This document shows positions 1 through 11,826 of a stretch of 64,000 nucleotides of DNA, one piece after another (within the stretch, counting starts at the first letter, position 1; each line of letters opens with the position of its first letter). Made by a program: the position numbers and the translations under genes. This stretch comes from Lanius collurio (lineage: Eukaryota; Chordata; Aves; Passeriformes; Laniidae), in contig JACBWW010000048.1 in the NCBI GenBank assembly GCA_020086605.1, forward strand, positions 1,719,680-1,783,679. The letters are read 5' to 3'. The notes below the pieces were generated by a model. That model saw only the letters and a list, made by a program, of their open reading frames with translations. It did not search any database and was not told where the DNA came from.

Positions 1-504
1 TCTTTAGTTATGTCTTCAGAAACACATACAGACTCAATTTAAAATCCATCTGCTTTTACTTGAGAAATAGTCATTTTTCTGTGGAGCCAATGTTTTATAG
101 TAACAGATGGATTTTGCTAACAAAGGATTTCCTTTTCTAGAAATATGACAAAACTGTTTGAATATGCCAAACATAGTTGTTCTTCTCCCAGGTAGACATG
201 TGGGGCTTTTTACATTTCTTTCTGATGAAACCCCCATGTTTTCTTCATTGTAGAATAGCCGAAGGTCCTTTACTTTGTGTTTCCTGCATAACACCACAGT
301 CCATTTCTGATGCTCACTCAGTTCACTGGAAATTACTTTTTGCCTAGTGGCATGGCAAACATTATTTCACTACTGGAGAGCAAGTCTGTCAAAGATTTCA
401 AATAGCATTTCCTATTTTTCTCTTTATATAGTCAGATGACCCTCTATGAAGAGTTCATATTCACCAGGAGTGCTCTTTATGTACTAAATGACATCCTCAA
501 GAGC
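1..504. other. Unique noncoding DNA
   Basis: AT-rich sequence with no recognisable exon, RNA gene or repeat. The longest open frame (34-297, minus) has no family resemblance that I can see and no supporting splice signals. Confidence 0.6.
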
Positions 505-640
505 ACAGGATGGCCATAATCCAAGATCTCTCTAGCCCAATACTCTGTCTCAAACAGTGGTTGATGGCAGAGGCTAAGCCAGGCAACTCCACAGTGATCC
601 CTCCCCGATATGTTCCCCTAGACTGCAAAATGTATCAACA
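505..640. repeat. Possible ancient amniote interspersed repeat, heavily decayed
   Basis: The stretch reads as tctagcccaatactctgtc, then aacagtggttgatggcaga, then agtgatccctcccc. The order and wording match a repeat I know from turtles and crocodilians, where 'ctagcccagtatcctgtct', 'acagtggccaatgccag' and 'gtgatccatcccctg' follow one another. That repeat is probably the 3' part of an old CR1-clade LINE. The match is imperfect, as expected for a copy fixed before birds diverged. Family name and strand are not certain. Confidence 0.35.
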
Positions 641-3454
641 CCCATCCTCCATGAGTCAGAAATGTTATCTCCACAGCCAATGATACCAGAAGGATTTTCA
701 TTCCTCCACCTTATCTCTTTGCCTTTTCATCTTCCGCAAAGCTTGCACTGCATCTTCAACTGAGTTTGCCACTTTAATTCACTACAGGATAAATGTAGCT
801 GGGGGTTGCTTTGCAAAGAGCCATATATAGCAACTGAGGAGTCATTGCATGGTCCTGGCTTGTTTCATTCTTATTTTACTTCTTTTTCTTTTTCCTTTGC
901 ATGTACTAAGTGCAATTAAATAAATAAAAAGAATAATTTTCGAGTACCCTTATTTTCAAATGCTAAGTCTTTTTCAATAGTGAAAGTGCCTTATCTTTCA
1001 GCTGTAGTGCTACTTGACTTATCTTCTAATTTTGGCTGACATAAGGATGGAACATAGATGCCATATCCTTTTAAGTCTGAGATTGCACTGTCTGTTTCCC
1101 CCCATTTCTGTGGGAAATACAGTTCTGTCATTCTTTGCTTAGTTCTTTTGGAGTTTTCTGGGAATAACAAAATGTAAGTTTTTCAAATTCTTTGTATCTA
1201 ACAAAATTCATTAGTTCTGGATGGGGTTTTTCAATGACGAAGTCATCACAGAACTTTTTGGAACTGGAGGATTATTAGATGAGCTGATAACTCCTGCTTC
1301 CCAAACTTCTCCAGCCTTTTAATACATGAAAGGTTTTTCATGGGAAAGAGTCAAAATCCTAAAGATGCATTTTTAAATATTTTTCTTCTTGTTTTCTGAC
1401 AGTGCCTTGTGAGTCTCATTGGTAGAGTGCATGGGAAGTAACATATCGATCAACATTTTCATAGTAATCTCTTTGAAACTGAAACTAACATTTAAGCTCT
1501 TGTCAAAACTAGCCAGCTCTTCTATTACAAACAATATTCATTTTATAGCTTCTCCCTTCTTTGTTTACCTAATAGCTCTCAAGTAACACTGTGTTTTAAG
1601 AATGGCTTCATTGTATAAAACTGCTGAACCTAGAGTTTCTGAAAAGACATTTTTGACAGTAAATTATTTCTTCTCCTTTCTCAGTATACCTGCCATGTGA
1701 GATGTTTCCAGTCATGTGATATGCTTAACTCCATGAGTTGATGGCTGAATTTTTAAACTAGCCTATAATGGTAATTAATTTCTGCCGTGACATTCTGATC
1801 AAGTCATAACAAGCTGTTAAAGTGAAAAAAAATCTGGAATCTGCAAAGAGATGCTGGAAGATAATGTGTATTTGATTCCCCCAAATTGCTAATCAGTTTC
1901 ATGCCTTCTATTCCTATTTTTATTTAACATAATTATTCATGTCTCAATATAAAAACCCAAGAATCTACCTTAAATATATGTCACATATACTACATATTTT
2001 CTTCCTTCAAAGGTATGTTATTTATCTTTTCTGATTCTTGTTTTTCATGCTGCTTGCATTCTTGAGACAACTTCTTCCAGCATCTGCAGGACTTTGCAGC
2101 AAGACATCTAGCTTTTGTTGCTGGTTTCCTATGTGACTTTTTGGAACGTCAAGTGCCCCCAGATCTTCTTTCTTCTACTTTATTCTAACCATTCTTGTCT
2201 TTGCTAGCTCATAAAGGAAGTTCCCTGAGACCAGTAGGTTTCTCTGTGTAATAAAGTTGGACCTTGGAGTGAGATGTTTCCCGTGATTTTCCCTTCTCCC
2301 GTCAATGCTTCATGGAGGGTAAATCTTGAAACTCAGTTTACAGGAAGTACTCACTGAACAAAATTGCATTTTTGTTGACACTGAGGACTGCACCTCAGAT
2401 AAGCCCAGTATGCAAGATATATTCTAGCTGAATTTGTCCTGAAGATACAGATCTTCACAGCATATAAGACTGTAATTTGAAAATACAGGGTTTTCAACAG
2501 AAGTGGCTAGTGATCAAGATTTGGAACTCACTGTAGGCATTGTACATATTTCACTGATTAAAGAAGAAATCTTCAGCCTACATAAACTCAGGAAGAGTGA
2601 ATGAAGACTTTTTCAAGACTGTTTTAGAAAGCTTTGAAGAAACAAAATACGAAAAACATGGGAGAGAGTTGGGAGTTCTGGAAAAAAAGACTTTGTTTGC
2701 AACTTAAAATTTTCCATCACTTGCACATATTTCAATTACTGAAATTTAGTTATGCAGTGAGAAACAAGGAAGAAGGAACAAGAAAAAGTATTGATCATCT
2801 TTTTCAAAGAAACATAAATATCAGCATTATTGGGTTTGCATTTAGTTTTAGGCTTTTTTAATTCCTAGCAGTAAATAATTTAATCCTATAAAGCTATCAT
2901 TAGAGTAACTAACACTATAAATCACTGCTTTTACAATGGACTTCTAAACAAGCTGTTTTTACTGCCTCAGTATTTTGAATTAACTAAATAAAAGTTAACA
3001 ATATTTCCCCTAGAGATTTACAATAAGATTGTAAATAGGGTTTGGCCTTTTGTAAAAAAAATCAGATATTGTCATTAAAAAAATGTATTTCTAGCAGCTT
3101 TTATAGAAATTACCACACACAAATCTCAGAGAATTTCTCTTAAAATGTGAACTTGTGGCCTTCTTAACAAAGAATGAATAAGACAAAGGGAATCAGGCCA
3201 GTGTCATTGCCTTTTCCCAGGGACCACAAAAAAAAGCGTTTGACAAGGGAGCAAAGAAAAAAAATGAGAGAATAGCAAAAAAAAATAACAAAAATGTTAC
3301 CTCATTATCCATACAACAGCTTGTCACCTTTTCCTTGGTGAAACAAGTTGTAACAAGTTATGCATGTTTTTAACAGCAATTAACAATTAAAAGTAAAAGT
3401 AGAAATCACAGTGTTCAGTTGTAATAAAAAATAATTTTGCTCATTACACATACA
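641..3454. other. Unique noncoding DNA, A-rich toward the right
   Basis: No gene or known repeat seen. From about 3050 to 3330 the plus strand carries a series of separate A-runs of 7-9 bases, a common neutral feature. The 75-codon frame at 2634-2861 is low-complexity K/N/F-rich translation of AT-rich DNA and is not a credible gene. Confidence 0.55.
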
Positions 3455-3600
3455 GAGCAGTGTACAAACATGAGCTAATTAATCCTTACAACTCTGGAGA
3501 GGTAAGTGGAGCAGGTATGACATTTTATTCTCAGTATAAAGAGACAAAAACTGAGGTAGAAAAGAAGGAAATTCATCATAAAAGCAATCTAAGAGGAGAA
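3455..3600 (-). repeat. MIR-type SINE fragment
   Basis: The order of segments is that of the 3' half of MIR in reverse complement: gtacaaacatgagctaatta, atccttacaactctggagag, then a poorly kept 'ttattctcagtataaagag' and 'aaaactgaggtag'. In the consensus these correspond to the 'ttaatcctcacaac...gaggtag...cccattttacagat...aaactgaggca' series. Divergence is high, so this is an old neutral copy. It is a nonautonomous tRNA-derived SINE and makes no protein. The 72-codon frame over it is meaningless. Confidence 0.6.
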
Positions 3601-5935
3601 AGATTCCTATCTTGGGCAACCAGACCTCCATTCCCTATGCCCTTTTGCCGAAATGTACTTATTCCACCAGCATGGTGAAGGTCTGTTTGTGTAGGATAGT
3701 ACAATGAGAATCCAGGGGCTTAGAACCAGGTTTTTTTTACCACAGCCAGAATGAGGCATCTGTCCATAGACAACCTGAAGTCCACTGAAGCCTAAAGAAG
3801 CTCTGCACTGCTGGCTTTAGCAAAATCATGAGCCCATTATAGGCTGCAAAATACTGCAGTTCTTTAGGATACCCATAAACTTAAGGATAGCATTTGTAAG
3901 TATGTCATTTTCCTCCTCTGTGTATCTTTTCTCTCCTGTGAGAGCACAGAAGCAGTAGCTTATGCTATAACAAGCATATTGCATCTGGAAGAGACATTTT
4001 TCAGGAAAACAGGCAGAAAGGCAGGGGATACAATCCCAAGAATAGAAGGTATCCCCCCTAAAGAATTTCTCCTAATCTGGGCAGATCCCTGAAGGATCTC
4101 CTTTGCTTCTTTTATTTGTTGTGAAAACATATCATAACATAGAATTTCTTTGTGCACAATCACATTGTACATAAAGCATTTTTGAGTTATGATTGTATAA
4201 TCTTGTCAAGATTATAATCAAGCTTCTTCAAAAGGCTCCTGCTCAATGCACCCACTGAGTTCTGAATTCAGAGTCAAAACTTTACTTAAGTTTTAGTTGC
4301 ACATGGCTAAAGTTAGGTTAATTTACAGTTCAGGCTGGGAAATTAGTCACATTATTGACTTGGTTGGTATTTTGGAAACCCCTGAAGTTGTTCAGTCACA
4401 ATGAGTTATTACTTATACTGAAGAAACTTCCCCAGGATATTAATATTATTTTATTTCTTAATAATATCGAAAAAAAAAAATTAGGCTTTGTATCTGGAAA
4501 TGTGCTCTCCTATGAAAAGTTTAGTCTGAGAGCCTCCTCATGGGGACAAACTTTGGCAGCAGGCCTGTGCCCTTTGACTCTGGGAAACTCTAGCTAGGAA
4601 AGTTGGCAACATAGCATCCTTATTCTGTATTTCCTAAGGCCTTTTCTTTTTGTAGAATGTGCTGAATTATTCACACTATGCTAATAAAGTTCATTTGAGT
4701 CATCTGAGCAGTTTCCCGAGTTTATTAATAAATTATTTTTAAAAGGAGTTAATTTGGTCAAGTTGTGTCCACAATAAACTGGCCAGAAATATAGTGATAA
4801 TCAGATAAACAACAAAGATGAATCACAAGACAGGAAACACAGGCAGAATTGTCCTGGGTAATGAGACAGCCAGTATTTCAGGCTGAAAAAGTCTGGGGAA
4901 ATTCAGACAGCAAACCTCAAGCAACCTGAGGCAGTAAAAGCATGCACTTCGAAGTGGAAAAGTGGTTCTGTGCATGGAGAAAGGATACAGCCAAGATAAC
5001 GGCGTCACTGACATCCCCTGGTACAAAGCTCCACCACCATCCACGCCAGAGTGGGCTTCTCAGGAGGCACTGATCTGAAACAGAAATAGATGCAGCTTAT
5101 TTTAAATGGACATTCTGCAAGTGCATCTGTTTGTTCTCTTCCCTGCATGAGGTAGGTACTTGTTTCCCATGTCTTGCAATACTGAGAAAATAGCACCCAG
5201 CTTTCCTTTTTTCAGCCCTCCTTCATGTATATTTTCAAATAATGCACTTTTCTAATCACGATTAAGAGACACAGCTATTTCTCTCTTTACATAATCCAAG
5301 ATTTTCATCATTCAATACATACAGATCTTGATTATTTGCCAGTCAAACTCTTACTTTTTCCCTAAATATTCGTTCAGTTATTATGCCCAAGGAGATTTTT
5401 TAGGCACAGCTAAGGGGATGCCTGTCCAAAAAACTGAATCTCTTGGCAGTTCATGCTTGTACACAAGGAAAACAATGGAACTCGTTTGTTTAAGAATGAG
5501 GTTCTAGCTATGTAAAGGTCTGTTGAATCAATTCAGGAATGCACTGCATACTGCACCTACTGCTTCACCTATTGTAGGCTGAGCTGGGTAACCTCTCCTA
5601 AGTTTGGTGTGAATAGTGAGAGTGTGCACAGGAAAGAGAGGAGACTTTTTTTTCTTGATGTTTAAATTTTTGGTGGGAGGTGAAAGAATAAGGGGTGAAA
5701 TCTGAGAAGCAATTGTTGCATTCTCTGGGAAGGAATTTCATAGCACTGTTTTCCTGTTCCTTGCTTTAGCAAGTTGACCCTTGCAGCTGACAGTCTTGTC
5801 ATGCCTGCAGAACTTTGCTGTGGAGGGATGTTATGATGTTATGATCTCCTGACAAGAAATGAATTCTTAGAAAACTTGGTCAAGTGCCAAAAGATCACTG
5901 TCTTGGAGCAAATGTAGTGTTCCCTTGGGAAGCAG
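3601..5935. other. Unique noncoding DNA
   Basis: Nothing recognisable was found. Short open frames at 3960-4172, 4355-4597 and 4823-5196 overlap each other on different strands and show no domain, signal peptide or splice context. Confidence 0.55.
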
Positions 5936-6076
5936 TATAAGAAGTCTGGGATAGAAGCACTGACTTTGCCTTTGAGTGAGAAAGCTGTCAGTCATTCTGC
6001 TGAGTTTTCATTCTTCACTAAACAGAATTGCAAAAAATATTCTCAGTGTGAAGAAAAATTCTCTTTAAAGGTGAGT
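5936..6076 (+). promoter_or_regulatory. Possible TATA promoter with a short noncoding first exon and splice donor
   Basis: A TATAAGAAG box lies at 5936-5944. About 25-30 bases downstream is a pyrimidine/purine mix suitable for initiation (gcactgactttgcc, about 5958-5971). The putative exon would then run to 6070, where AAAG|GTGAGT is a perfect match to the vertebrate 5' splice-site consensus. The exon of roughly 105 bases contains no long ATG frame, so it would be untranslated leader. No AATAAA follows closely, which argues against an LTR. No downstream exon was recognised, and TATA-like words are common in AT-rich DNA, so this is a suggestion only. Confidence 0.22.
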
Positions 6077-6628
6077 CTGTGACTTTGATAACTGTTAAGA
6101 AAATGCTGATATATTGCAAAATCTTGCATCCATGCCAGAGGATCTTCAAAATTCTTTCTGATTCATATAATTTTACTTGGGCCTAAAAATAGATGTCAGT
6201 TGTTTAAGCAAACAGAGGAAAAACTGAGTTTGTTCTAGGGTTGTCCACCAAAAATTTCTGAGCACATTTTAGCAAATAATTTTCTTCACTTGTCTATAGT
6301 ATTGGTAAGAAGAAAGACAAGGAGCTCTTAATTTATTTCTAATATTCAGGCAGATGAAGAGATCTCATCATAATAGGATGAGAGGTATCTTTTCATGATG
6401 GTTATGATGCAGTAGCCCAGTTGTTGATTCTGGAGTAACTGTGGCATGATTTGAAAACAGTGGGTTTGGTTGCATATTTGATATTTCTCAGGTAATTAAT
6501 TCCTTTTAATATTCTTTGTGTTGCTTCAAAGTGTTTTGAAGCACTGATGTAAAAGCATTAATAAATTAATTCTGTTATTACTTTAACATCTATACTGCAA
6601 ATCCTGCAGTCTAAATATCAAGGTTTAG
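6077..6628. other. Unique noncoding DNA
   Basis: AT-rich sequence between the promoter-like segment and the LTR fragment. No second exon or other feature is visible. Confidence 0.5.
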
Positions 6629-6635
6629 GAAACAA

Positions 6636-6700
6636 GGGAGGGGAGGGGAGAAGGAAGGGAGGGAAGGGGAGGGAGAGAAGAGGAGAAGGAGGGGGAGGAG
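6636..6700 (+). repeat. G-rich purine tract with G-quadruplex potential
   Basis: The plus strand is almost pure purine and contains at least six runs of three or more G separated by short A/GA linkers (gggaggggaggggag and similar). Four such runs satisfy the usual G-quadruplex pattern. It sits at the left edge of the LTR fragment. Confidence 0.7.
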
Positions 6701-6743
6701 GTGTTACTGGTGCTGGAGCTGAGAAACCCCTTATGAGATTCCT

Positions 6744-7160
6744 GTGGTGCAGACCATGGCAAGATAGTTGTGCCCCTGCAGCCCGTGGTGCAGACCATGG
6801 TGAAGCAGCTGTACCCCTGCAGCCCATGGAGGTCCATTGTAGAGAAGAGATCCACCTGCAGCCCATGGAGGACCTCACACTGGAACAAGTGGATGGCTGA
6901 AGGAGACTATGACCCCATGAAAAGCCCATATCAGAAGAGATTCCCAGAAAGACCCATGGATCCATGAAGAGAGGAGCCCATGCTGGAGCAGGTTTACTGG
7001 CAGGGCTTGTGACTCTGTGGGACACCCAAGCTGGAGTGTTTTGTTCCTGAAGGACTGCACCCTGTGGAAGGGACCCACACTGGAGCTGTTTGTAAAGAAC
7101 TGCAGCCCATGGGAAAGACCATGCTGGAGAAGTTTGTGGAAGTCTGTCTCCTGTGGGAGG
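6744..7160 (+). repeat. Diverged minisatellite inside the LTR
   Basis: Two neighbouring units of 41-42 bases (6744-6785 and 6786-6826) share gtggtgcagaccatgg at the start and cccctgcagccc at the end. Further right, degenerate units keep 'ctgcagcccatggg' and 'acactggagc' (for example around 6860, 7050 and 7100). Such arrays are typical of this LTR type and vary in copy number. Confidence 0.6.
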
Positions 7161-7570
7161 GACCCCACAGTGGGGAAGAGGAAGAATTCTCCCTGAGGAG
7201 GAAGCAGCAGCAGACATGAGATAAACTGATGGACACACCCTCCCCCCCCTTCCCCTCCCCACTGTAGGGGACACAATAGAAAATTGGGAATAAATTTAAA
7301 CTTGGGAAGAATGAGGGTGTGGTGGGAATCTGCTTTTAAGATGTGGTTTACTTCTTATTATCCTACTCCAATTAGATCGGTAGTAAATTCAATTAATTTT
7401 CCCAAGTTGAGTCCATTTTGTCCATGATGGCAATTGGTGAGTGATCTTTCCCTGTCCTTATCTTGACTCACAAGCTTTTAATTATATTCTCTCTCCTGTC
7501 CAGTTGAGGAAGGAAGTGATAGAGCAGCTTTAGTGGGCACCTGGCATTTAGCCAAGGTCAAACCACCAAA

Positions 7571-9077
7571 ATGATTTATACTATCGTGGGAACATCAAAC
7601 ACTATCTCTCCAATAGCTTGCTCACCTTATGTGATCAAAGGCCTAAAGACTGGCTGCAGCCCTCGGGTTGAAGGTCTTTGAGCCTTTGCCTGCCCAGCAC
7701 CTCTCAGCATTAACCTACACTGAGAACTCCCCTGAATCTGTTCATCTCCAGTTTGACCACCTTTGTAGTTCAGACACATGAAAGAAGCCTCCCCCATGAT
7801 TCCTAAACAAACCATGAATTTACATTTGCAATGTGCTTTAGCTGCCCTGCCACTCCAGTCCTCCAGTTCCACAATCCAGTATAAACATACACATTTATTA
7901 TATCCTTTAAACATCTAACAAGTGATAAAATATATACACTAAACACTGAGAATTTCAAAGGCTTCTGGATATTCTAAATCATCTGGTAAAGAAAATACAG
8001 GTCTTTTCGTCAGTAAATATGCTAAGAATATGTATGCTTAATATTTACTTAATTAACATCTATTTGTGTAAAATGCTATTTCTTTTTATCCAGCTCCCTG
8101 CTAAGCTAGCAGACACATCTCTAGAACAATTCCTCTTAAGGGGTATTACTCTATTAGTAACACTTCAGTTTAAAAATACATTCCATCCTCAGGTCTCTTC
8201 ATTATAATGTAATTGTTACACAATCCACGTTACCATTAGGAGCACAGTAGGAGTAGTAGTTTCAAAGTAGCATTTGTCTGTGGGATTCGTAGACTGAAAT
8301 ATGCTTATGATGTATATTTATTTGCTTAAAGCAATTTGCTATGGGGTTTGAATGTTACTTAAAATTTCTGAAAGTAAAAGCACAAAGCTTTTCTTTTGAC
8401 TTTTTCTTTGTGAAAACATGTACATGTTTCCTTTCCTTTACTTGTACATCTGAACTGGGGGAAAGATGAGAATATTCAAAGTCCTCGACCCCTACCTTCC
8501 CTCTAGCACAGTCAATGTTCCATCTGTTCCCCAGACTGATGTGCTTAGGCTTTATCATGGTGGACACTTGCCTCCTGGCTGGCACACCATTCCTCTGGCA
8601 CTCACAGAATGAGGTCATAAAACTAAGTACGGATGCTACATAGAGCGAAGCTGCATCACTTTTTATCTACTCACTATGAAATAAGAGAGAACAGCAACAT
8701 GCCCTCAGCAGCAGCACGGGCAGAAGCACATCCTGAGAAACAGGAAGCAGTTTTTTTCTCAGGGATCAATCTTTCAGAGAGCTTCCCAAACTGAGCCATT
8801 TCTGTGCCAAATACAGAACCTGGTAAAATAATGAAATACAAATCAGCTTACTAAAATAAAAAAAATCAGCAAGATGCTTTTTCCACTCATCTCAAAGGAT
8901 TTTCTTTTAGTTGGCTTATTTTTCTATTGTTATTTAAATTGAAATTTCGGAAGCACTTTGAATTCAGATGTATTGGAAAGTGTAGTCATTTATCAGGAGG
9001 TGTGTACAGGAAAGTCAAAGATATTAAGAGAATTAAACTAGATGAAATGCAAGTCAGACAATAGATCTTAGACAAAT
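7571..9077. other. Unique noncoding DNA
   Basis: No gene or known repeat seen. Open frames at 7627-7914 and 8355-8618 (minus) show no domain, and I find no flanking splice sites that would make them exons. Confidence 0.5.
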
Positions 9078-9165
9078 TAAGGCACAGCAGTGAATGACTT
9101 TCCCAAGGTCATGCAGTGTATCAGCTGCAGAGCTGGGACTAGAACCCTGGTCTCCTGATACACAC
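9078..9165 (-). repeat. MIR SINE fragment
   Basis: The best-preserved MIR copy in the window. In order it reads aattaaggcacagcag, gactttcccaaggtcatgca, gcagagctgggactagaacc, ctggtctcctgat. These are the reverse complement of the MIR core and A/B-box side ('ggttcgaatcccggctctgcc...tgtgtgaccttgggcaa...ctgtgcctca'). It is a noncoding ancient SINE relic. Confidence 0.75.
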
Positions 9166-9453
9166 CCTAATCATACATTTCTCCGTAACAAAATTTGCAA
9201 ATAAGATACCACACACATAAAAATTCTGTTTATGTATAGTATTTCCTTAGTGAGCAGGGGCAAATATAGGATCAATTATTTAAGAGCTTGCTTAATAAGG
9301 AGAGTATGTTTCAGTAATTACTGAGGGCAGCCAGTGGGTTGAAGGTCTTATAAACTATACAATGTTTTCTCATTGTACTACAGAAGATGTTCTTGATTAG
9401 CTCTCCTGTGGTTTGTGTGCTGTGCCTCTCTGATAATGAGTAGGGTGAATCAG

Positions 9454-9476
9454 CACGTGGTACCGATTAACACGTG
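9454..9476. promoter_or_regulatory. Pair of CACGTG E-boxes
   Basis: Two perfect CACGTG palindromes lie at 9454-9459 and 9471-9476, each followed by GT, with 11 bases between them. CACGTG is the core bound by MYC/MAX, USF and CLOCK/BMAL1. In CpG-poor DNA two intact CpG-containing sites this close are unexpected, but nothing here shows that they are used. Confidence 0.3.
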
Positions 9477-11492
9477 GTTCTTACATGTTTAAAGCTGAAT
9501 TATTTTCATTTCTGCCAGAACAATTTTACTTTTCATGTTTATGTGACTCCTAGGGGATGTTGATTCAGATGATTTGCTATTTAAGTACTGTATTTAAGCA
9601 AAGGATGTTTAGATTTCTGTGGCAATAAAAACATGTAAGATAGGTATCTATGATCAAGTGATTTTCATTTGTTTTTCAATTTATAATTATTACATGCCCA
9701 TTGAGCTGAGATATGCTTTGAAGAAATCAATAAAAAGCAGAATCTCTGAAGTTGTTGAAGCTTTCTGAGTTTGCTTTATTCAGGAAAAAGGCAGTGGAAA
9801 ACCTTTGGTCTGCACTACAGTAGAACAAGTAATAATTTTGAATGTAGGTAGGTAGCAGCAGAGTTCCCAGAAGACCTCAGTAAAAGAAAGTGATGGTCAG
9901 GCATCAAGTCTCTATTCCAGAAAGGACTGACTCACAGGTGGGGAGTTTACAACCCTGTGAAGGTTGAAGTCCATTAGTCACTCTTAAATTTGAGTCAACT
10001 TGTTCTCTGTCAAGGGATCTGAACTAAAGTCTTGGTAGGTTTATTGCCAGCCTGTTAAATTGCATCACTTTTTGCCGAGTTTCTGTCTGCCATATCACAA
10101 GACACCACATCACACAAGAAATGTCACCAAGAGAAATGACAGAAGGGGTGTGTGGGAGACCTACAATAAATGGATGCAGTCCACATAACCTGAGTCTGTC
10201 TGCTCCTACTTTAAAATAGAGTCCAGCAAAGCCCAGGACATTTCCTGGGCATTAAGGGTTAGAAGGAAGGTTTGATATGGTGGGGCATAGCCAAGGCCCA
10301 TTAACTGACACTGGTCACTCAGTCTCCAGAAGTAGTCCTTTGTAAAAGGATACATATAAACATTAATGACTGTAAAAGAACATAGCTTACACGTTTACAA
10401 GGTATGGCCAGTAGCATCTCATTTTTCCTTCAGTTTTTCAAATCAGATTGGAAGTTGCTGAGGTGGTTTTCTTAATTTCCGGTTTCCTGCTCCCTTCCTC
10501 ATTTTGCACTGCAAAACTTTGTGCAAAACCTGGAATGGCCAAACATCTCCACAGTTCTAGGAATTGAGACGTCTTAGTGCTTTTCTTCTCATTGTCTTTT
10601 CCCCTGACAACCTCTGCCATAAGCAACCTTTTAGAAAATGTTAACATACTGTGGGTGGCAACCTGTGAATTTTTCACATGCCATCAGAGAGTGTCCCAGT
10701 TTTAAAAAACTGGATACTTTTTTAATTTCCATCTTCTTACAAAAAGATTATACCAGCAGCAGCATATATTCCACTGGCATTCACTGCTTGTGTATTGATG
10801 TGCTGAAGGTTTTTAGGAGGGGTTGATTTTTGAAACATCTTTTTCAATCTCTTCCAGAAATTAATATTCTACAACTACACAGAAAAAGAGGAGAGAAAGG
10901 AAAGGTGAAAGTGCAGGTGAAGGGAAAGAGGAAGGGGTAGAGGAAAGAAGAAAGGACAGAAAATATTCTGTTATCGCAGATAACTAACAAGCTTAGCTAT
11001 CTATGGTAAAATTCTACTGAAATATATTTTGCTCCTTTGACACCAGACAGCTACCTACTGATATCCTGACCTTTCCCTTGCTGTCTTTTTATTCTCAATA
11101 CAAGCAAAGTAGTTTGCCTTGCAGTGTTTCTACTCAGGATAGCTGCTGATGAGATTTAGTTATGCGAATATTACAAGAATGTCAACTCAGCTTTTTTCTT
11201 TGATCATTTCCAGTCTTCACATTATGCATTTGAGGAAGGTTTGTCTTGCCTAAATAGATGCCTACTATTAAATTATCCATGCCTGGCCTGGCTACTCTAA
11301 GTTCCCTCTACTGACAATGAAGAGAAAAAGAGCATTTTTAAACTGTGATTTGTTTTGTCTTGGGTCAAAAACTACTTGCTGTTTTCAGTCTTGCCTTTGA
11401 AATGTCTATTTCTTCCTAGTGATTCCAAGAAACCTACAGTAACCATTTCAGATTTTCAGATGACTGTTCCATAGTTCAGACCAGTCTGATAT

Positions 11493-11826
11493 CTAATGGC
11501 AGATGTCTGTTCTGGCCTGCATGCAGACAGATGCATACATCACTGCGGGTAAAAGCTTACATTCTGTCCAGCACTTGAACAGATCAAGTATTTCTGAAGA
11601 AATTAAGGAACTCAGAATCCCAAGGTTTTTAAATGATCCTTGTTGGGCTGTATCTTCCAAACCTTCAGGAAAGACAAGACTCTGGAACATCTGGATTTTA
11701 TCAACTACGTCCTCTTTTTTCCATAAGTATCCGATGCCCTTGACTCCATACACTGTAGCAGACAAAACTATGTTGTATTTAGTTCTCAGTTGCTCCAGAG
11801 AGATTCTAGTCCCTTCCTTCTGCTAG
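11493..11826 (-). other. Unidentified stretch open on both strands
   Basis: On the minus strand a frame is open from about 11823 to the stop at 11493, roughly 110 codons. It has ordinary-looking composition (segments such as YGVKGIGYLWKKEDVVDK and SLISSEILDLFKCWTECK). The plus strand is also open for 107 codons (11503-11826). No domain or family is recognised. No good splice acceptor is visible just upstream on the minus strand, and the frame is ended by a stop codon there. It could be a decayed processed copy of a gene, an exon of an unknown gene, or chance. Confidence 0.12.

Larger units (their letters stand above)
6629..7570 (+). mobile_element. Bird endogenous-retrovirus LTR fragment with internal minisatellite
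   Basis: The right part (about 7290-7570) reads like the R/U5 end of a widespread bird LTR: ttttcccaagttgagtcc, then ggcaattggtgagtgatc, then 'gtccttatcttgactcacaagc', 'ctgtccagttgaggaagga' and a terminus gggcacctggca...ggtcaaaccacca. The left part is built of diverged units of about 40 bases that share 'ctgcagcccatgg' and 'ctggag'. AATAAA occurs at 7289-7294. The usual left terminus (TGTGGTGGG type) is absent near 6.6 kb, so the copy is 5'-truncated or rearranged. The long minus-strand open frames here (6618-7276) come from the repeated GC-rich units and are not a gene. The LTR class (ERVL or other) is not settled by the sequence. Confidence 0.65.

Noticed and set aside
6618..7276. Long minus-strand open frame of 218 codons, the longest in the window
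   Set aside because: It lies in the antisense strand of an LTR minisatellite. The openness comes from repeated GC-rich units, and the product is low-complexity Ser/Pro-rich with no domain.
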